From Syntrophorhabdaceae bacterium (GTDB lineage Bacteria; Desulfobacterota; Syntrophorhabdia; Syntrophorhabdales; Syntrophorhabdaceae): a stretch of 9,525 nt of DNA. Location of the stretch: NCBI GenBank assembly GCA_026416315.1, contig JAOAFK010000043.1:1-9525 (forward strand), given 5' to 3'. Positions 6,912 to 9,525 of the stretch are shown in pieces; the first letter of the stretch is position 1; each line of letters opens with the position of its first letter. The notes under the pieces were generated by a model. That model was given only the letters and a program-made list of their open reading frames with translations. It was not told the origin of the DNA and searched no databases. Position numbers and translations under genes: made by a program.

Positions 6912-6926
6912 ATACAAAATTTGTAT
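6912..6926. promoter_or_regulatory. Palindrome 2, candidate enhancer-binding (UAS) site
   Basis: ATACAAAATTTGTAT is a perfect 15-bp inverted repeat centred about 100 bp upstream of the predicted sigma-54 start. Its centre is 32 bp, close to three helical turns, from that of palindrome 1. Both contain the elements TGTAT and ATACA, but in opposite relative order. Confidence 0.45.
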
Positions 6927-6946
6927 GTTTTTTAACACAAAGCTAA

Positions 6947-6959
6947 ACTCAAAAAATTA
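6947..6959 (+). promoter_or_regulatory. Weak IHF-like site
   Basis: ACTCAAAAAATTA matches eight of nine specified positions of WATCAANNNNTTR. It lies between the palindromes and the -24 element, where IHF commonly bends DNA at sigma-54 promoters. Low specificity in AT-rich DNA keeps confidence low. Confidence 0.22.
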
Positions 6960-6991
6960 AAATTATGGTATATTTTTATATAAAACACTCT

Positions 6992-7008
6992 CTGGCATAA
7001 ATGTTGCT
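6992..7008 (+). promoter_or_regulatory. Sigma-54 (RpoN) -24/-12 promoter
   Basis: CTGGCATAAATGTTGCT matches the consensus YTGGCACRNNNNTTGCW closely. GG (6994-6995) and GC (7006-7007) are separated by exactly 10 bp, and TTGCT is complete. The predicted transcription start is about 7019, giving a leader of about 26 nt that contains the strong ribosome-binding site of the truncated LivK-type gene at 7045. Sigma-54 promoters need an ATP-hydrolysing activator; none is encoded in the window. Confidence 0.75.
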
Positions 7009-7032
7009 TTTTTATCTATAATATTGAAAATT

Positions 7033-7040
7033 AAGGGGGG
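7033..7040 (+). promoter_or_regulatory. Shine-Dalgarno deciding the start at 7045
   Basis: AAGGGGGG ends 4 nt before the ATG at 7045 (its AGGGG core ends 6 nt before). It selects that ATG over the in-frame TTG at 7024. It is among the strongest ribosome-binding sites in the window, although the gene behind it is truncated. Confidence 0.7.
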
Positions 7041-7044
7041 CGTT

Positions 7045-7266
7045 ATGAAAAAATTAGTCATTATTCTTTTCTTTCTGTCATTTGTTATCGCATTTTCTTT
7101 ACCTTGTCATGCACAGAAGTATATAACCCTAGGCATACTTACATCACTAAAGCTCATAGAGGGCTATGAAGGCCACAGGGCTGCAACCCTTGCTGTTGAA
7201 GAGATAAATGCAAAGGGTGGTGTAAAGGTCGGTGCGGATAAATACTATTCAAGGTCTCAATATTAA
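7045..7266 (+). pseudogene. Truncated LivK-type periplasmic substrate-binding protein (N-terminal stump)
   Basis: Only 73 codons remain of a family that is usually about 370-420 residues. The start is intact: a signal peptide (MKKLVIILFFLSFVIAF, cleavage near CHA-QK at 23-24), then YITLGILTSL, the opening strand of the Peripla_BP_6 fold. AATLAVEEINAKGGVKVG (46-63) follows, the typical first helix of branched-chain amino-acid or carboxylate ABC-transporter binding proteins. Homology appears to stop after about residue 66, and SRSQY then a stop follow. No later frame resumes the family sequence before the convergent ligase gene at 7434, so this is a deletion and not a simple frameshift. It has its own sigma-54 promoter and strong ribosome-binding site, so the promoter may still be active. 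The product could at most be an exported 50-residue fragment. Confidence 0.75.
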
Positions 7267-7290
7267 ATAAAAAAAGAATGAGAAAAGAGG

Positions 7291-7425
7291 ATGTTCTATG
7301 AAAAAAATATTAAAAATTCCATACTGCATACCTCTTCTAATACAGAGTTCAACCCAAAATTAGCCAATGAACTTCAAAAATCAGCAGAAAGCCTTGAAAA
7401 TATTGTAAATAGTTTTAAAGTATAG
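7291..7425 (+). pseudogene. Short ORF resembling the C-terminal tail of a methyl-accepting chemotaxis protein
   Basis: This 44-codon ORF begins with the ATG at 7291 and stops at 7423-7425. From about residue 23 it reads as a heptad-like helix closing with SAESLENIVNSFKV. That resembles the end of chemoreceptor signalling domains, where A-x-x-L-x-x-x-V-x-x-F-K-V/L just before the stop is common. The first ten residues look like filler. A GAGG lies directly against the ATG, too close for a normal ribosome-binding site, so independent translation is doubtful. It sits 24 bp after the LivK stump and ends 8 bp before the convergent ligase stop. I read it as a remnant left by the deletion that removed most of the LivK gene. 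A small functional peptide is the alternative. The resemblance was judged by eye over few residues. Confidence 0.45.
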
Positions 7426-7433
7426 AATAGAAA

Positions 7434-9029
7434 CTATTTAGTTTTCCCATACCTTGCCCTTAATTCTCTTTTTAAAATCTTTCCCTGGGGGTTTTTAGGG
7501 AGGGCATCCACGAATTCTACAGAACGAGGTGCCTTATATTTTGCAATCCTTTCCTTGCAGAAATTAATTATCTCATCAGCAGTTGCATGGGCATCTTTTT
7601 TTAGAATAATAAGGGCATGGACCCTTTCCACCCACTTTTCATCAGGCACGCCAATAACAGCCGCCTCCATAACTGCAGGGTGTTGATAAAGAATCTCCTC
7701 CACCTCACGGGGATAAACATTTTCTCCCCCAGATATGATCATATCCTTTTTTCTATCAACTATATACATGTATCCTTTTTCATCGTAATAGCCCATATCC
7801 CCTGTGTGGAGCCATCCATCTACAATTGTTTCTTTGGTATAATCGGGCTTATTCCAGTAGCCTACCATGATTGATTTGCTCTGCACTATGATTTCACCCA
7901 CTTGATAGGGCTCAACATCCGCTCCGTTCTCGTCTACAATCCTTGCATGCACCCACAGACAGGGCTGACCGCATGAGGATAAAATCTTCTGTTCTTCCTT
8001 TGATTTGTAAATTACACTATGGGCTTCAAGGGGTAGAATACTTATGTCGGGCCCTGATTCTGTCTGACCATAACCCTGACCGAAAACAGGGCCAAATCTT
8101 GATATACCCTTTTTCAAAAGCTCAAGGGGCATAGGAGATGCAGCATACCACATCTGTTTCAGTGAACTTAAATTGTATTTTTCTATATCAGGTAAAGATA
8201 AAAACATGGCAAGCTGGGTAGGAACTATATGTATATCCGTTGCCCTCTCCTTCTCTATGGTCTTTAATGTTGCCTCCGGGTCAAAGGACCTGTTAGGCAT
8301 GATGATATTTGTTGCTCCAACCATAAAGAATGTCCAGAAATGAGACCATCCTCCTATATGAAAAAGGGGCAAAATCATCACATGAATGTTGTCATGTCTT
8401 AATCCGCCGAGTATTGCCTTAGTCCGGGCCTCCTCTAATTTTTTATAGTGGGTATAAATAGCCCCTCTTGGCACACCCGTTGTACCACTTGTATAGAATA
8501 TTATAAACGGGTCATCTTCATAAACTTCAACATCGGGTTCACTATCGGGAAAATCATTTAAAAGCTCTTCATAAAACAGCATTTCTTGATTTTTTTCTTC
8601 AAGAGATATGATTTCAATACCAGAAATTTTATCTTTCATCGTGGATATGGTGGGTATCAATTCCTTTCCGGTAAAAAGTACTTTAACATCTGCATCATGA
8701 ATGATGTAATCAAGTTCATTTGCCTGAAACCGAGGGTTAAAAGGCACAACAACAAAACCACCTTTCATGGCAGCACCTGTGATCTCCGTGCACTCAATAC
8801 AATTCCATGAAAGGATTCCGATTCTTTCACCCTTTTTTAAATTCATGGATTTAAGGGCATGGATCAGCCTGTTTACCCTTTCATTAAACATGGAAAATGT
8901 CTCTCTCTTTTCGCCGTATACAAACACCTCTTTATCAGGATATAGAAGGGCATTTCTGTAAATTATATCCGCATATGTGCCTATGTTGTAACGACAGAGT
9001 TCTTTGAGTATTAATTTTTTTGTCATCAT
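7434..9029 (-). CDS. AMP-forming acyl-CoA synthetase (class I adenylate-forming ligase)
   Basis: This complete 531-residue enzyme activates a carboxylic acid to an acyl-adenylate and then to its CoA thioester. All core motifs are present: the P-loop YTSGTTGVPRGA (179-190), GYGQTE (319-324), the YWNKP and WLHTGD segments (391-395, 406-411), the hinge RKKDMI (426-431), GENVYPREVEE (435-445) and the catalytic lysine K517 in PQGKILKREL. The length and motif set fit medium/long-chain fatty-acid or aryl-acid ligases; the substrate is not decidable by eye. Two ATGs stand in tandem at 9029 and 9026. GGAG lies 3 and 6 nt before them, so the second may be the used start. It follows the MFS carrier gene by 57 bp on the same strand, which suggests an uptake-and-activation unit, and it ends tail to tail with the pseudogene remnants. 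Confidence 0.95.
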   Translation of the reverse strand: MMTKKLILKELCRYNIGTYADIIYRNALLYPDKEVFVYGEKRETFSMFNERVNRLIHALKSMNLKKGERIGILSWNCIECTEITGAAMKGGFVVVPFNPRFQANELDYIIHDADVKVLFTGKELIPTISTMKDKISGIEIISLEEKNQEMLFYEELLNDFPDSEPDVEVYEDDPFIIFYTSGTTGVPRGAIYTHYKKLEEARTKAILGGLRHDNIHVMILPLFHIGGWSHFWTFFMVGATNIIMPNRSFDPEATLKTIEKERATDIHIVPTQLAMFLSLPDIEKYNLSSLKQMWYAASPMPLELLKKGISRFGPVFGQGYGQTESGPDISILPLEAHSVIYKSKEEQKILSSCGQPCLWVHARIVDENGADVEPYQVGEIIVQSKSIMVGYWNKPDYTKETIVDGWLHTGDMGYYDEKGYMYIVDRKKDMIISGGENVYPREVEEILYQHPAVMEAAVIGVPDEKWVERVHALIILKKDAHATADEIINFCKERIAKYKAPRSVEFVDALPKNPQGKILKRELRARYGKTK

Positions 9030-9086
9030 TTGCTCCAGATATTATTTTTATTAAATCACAAAAAACATAAAAATTAAAAAAACTGC

Positions 9087-9525
9087 CTATTTAAGTAGTT
9101 TCGCCGTAACTGTCTCAAGGGCATCCTTTTTAACACCTACTGGATAGAGGGCAACAAATAAGATACATAAAAAACAGGGCAAAGAAAAGAGGATAAAAAA
9201 CTGGCCTGTACTTAGATGAAGCATCTGAATTGCCCCACCTATAATTGGCCCTATAATTGAACCAACCCTTCCTACTGCATATGACCACCCTGCACCTGTG
9301 GAACGCACATGGGTGGGATAGATTTCAGAAGCAACCACATGAAGGGCTGTGGGAACACTTGCTACAAAAATCCCTGTTGCGAACCCTGCTGCATAAAGAA
9401 AAATTTCTGAAGATACAGAGCCAAACCAGACAATAGATAATCCACCTATGAAATATGTAAGACACAAACCACCCTTGCGGCCAAAGACATCAAGCATCCA
9501 GCCCAAAAAGAACCCTCCTATTGAT
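9087..9525 (-). CDS. MFS transporter, C-terminal third (5' end outside window)
   Basis: The frame is open to the right edge; the first visible residues are SIGGFFLGWMLDVFGRKG. This is the G-x-L-x-D-x-x-G-R-K loop motif, here most likely between membrane helices 8 and 9, because about four hydrophobic segments follow. The segment ASEIYPTHVRSTGAGWSYAVGRVGSIIGPIIGG is typical of carriers for organic or aromatic acids and related metabolites (AAHS/sugar-porter-like groups), with E-x-x-P-T-x-x-R and a glycine-rich helix 11. The protein should be an inner-membrane proton-coupled symporter, substrate unknown. It lies 57 bp upstream of the acyl-CoA ligase, so a joint role in uptake and activation of a carboxylic acid is plausible. 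The ligase has its own Shine-Dalgarno. An internal TTG at 9506 is not a real start, because the family sequence continues upstream of it. Confidence 0.88.
   Translation of the reverse strand, partial: SIGGFFLGWMLDVFGRKGGLCLTYFIGGLSIVWFGSVSSEIFLYAAGFATGIFVASVPTALHVVASEIYPTHVRSTGAGWSYAVGRVGSIIGPIIGGAIQMLHLSTGQFFILFSLPCFLCILFVALYPVGVKKDALETVTAKLLK

Larger units (their letters stand above)
6749..6991. other. Non-coding AT-rich control region upstream of a sigma-54 promoter
   Basis: No ORF with coding character is seen here on either strand. The stretch follows the DUF362 stop without an obvious terminator hairpin. Its right half carries two palindromes and an IHF-like site, listed separately, all lying upstream of the sigma-54 promoter. 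Confidence 0.6.

Noticed and set aside
7024..7044. TTG start at 7024 for the LivK-type stump
   Set aside because: It would include the Shine-Dalgarno AAGGGGGG as coding sequence and spoil the signal peptide; the ATG at 7045 fits both.
7426..7444. Small inverted repeats (AATAG/CTATT and AAACT/AGTTT) between the MCP-like remnant and the ligase stop
   Set aside because: Stems of five weak A-T-rich pairs overlap the ligase stop codon. They could be a weak bidirectional terminator, but chance is at least as likely.

Overview
The window is AT-rich bacterial DNA, mostly coding on the minus strand. The gene set suggests an anaerobe of the Desulfobacterota or Nitrospirota type. It includes an oxygen-independent, HemN/HemW-like radical SAM protein, a two-gene NDP-forming acyl-CoA synthetase, a Tat-exported molybdopterin enzyme, a DUF362 protein, a sigma-54 promoter, an AMP-forming acyl-CoA ligase and an MFS carrier. 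This placement is an inference from gene content. No rRNA, tRNA, CRISPR array or insertion sequence was seen.

Layout. Positions 1-1860 (minus) hold a membrane-anchored thioredoxin-fold protein followed by a HemN-like radical SAM gene that runs off the left edge. Positions 1915-2133 (plus) encode a small DUF167/YggU protein, whose tail overlaps the end of the next minus-strand gene. Positions 2120-4997 (minus) carry a TIM-barrel metalloprotein of the sugar-phosphate isomerase/endonuclease IV fold, then the alpha and beta subunits of an NDP-forming acyl-CoA synthetase. Positions 5102-6748 hold two Tat-signal genes transcribed divergently: a sulfite-oxidase-fold molybdopterin protein (minus) and a DUF362 protein (plus).

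Positions 6749-7425 are the most unusual part. A near-ideal sigma-54 promoter (6992-7008) has two palindromes about 100 and 132 bp upstream of its predicted start, and a weak IHF-like site between them and the promoter. It drives only a stump of a LivK-type branched-chain amino-acid/carboxylate-binding protein. The stump is followed by a short ORF resembling the last residues of a methyl-accepting chemotaxis protein. This looks like a regulated promoter left in front of gene remains.

Positions 7434-9525 (minus) encode an MFS carrier (5' end outside the window) and an AMP-forming acyl-CoA ligase, a plausible unit for taking up an organic acid and converting it to its CoA thioester. With the NDP-forming synthetase and the LivK remnant, the window points to organic-acid metabolism.

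I did not find a clearly new multi-gene system. The best leads are the intact sigma-54 control region on a dead gene, the divergent pair of Tat proteins, and several gene starts that lack a Shine-Dalgarno sequence and have a -10-like hexamer directly in front of the start codon.
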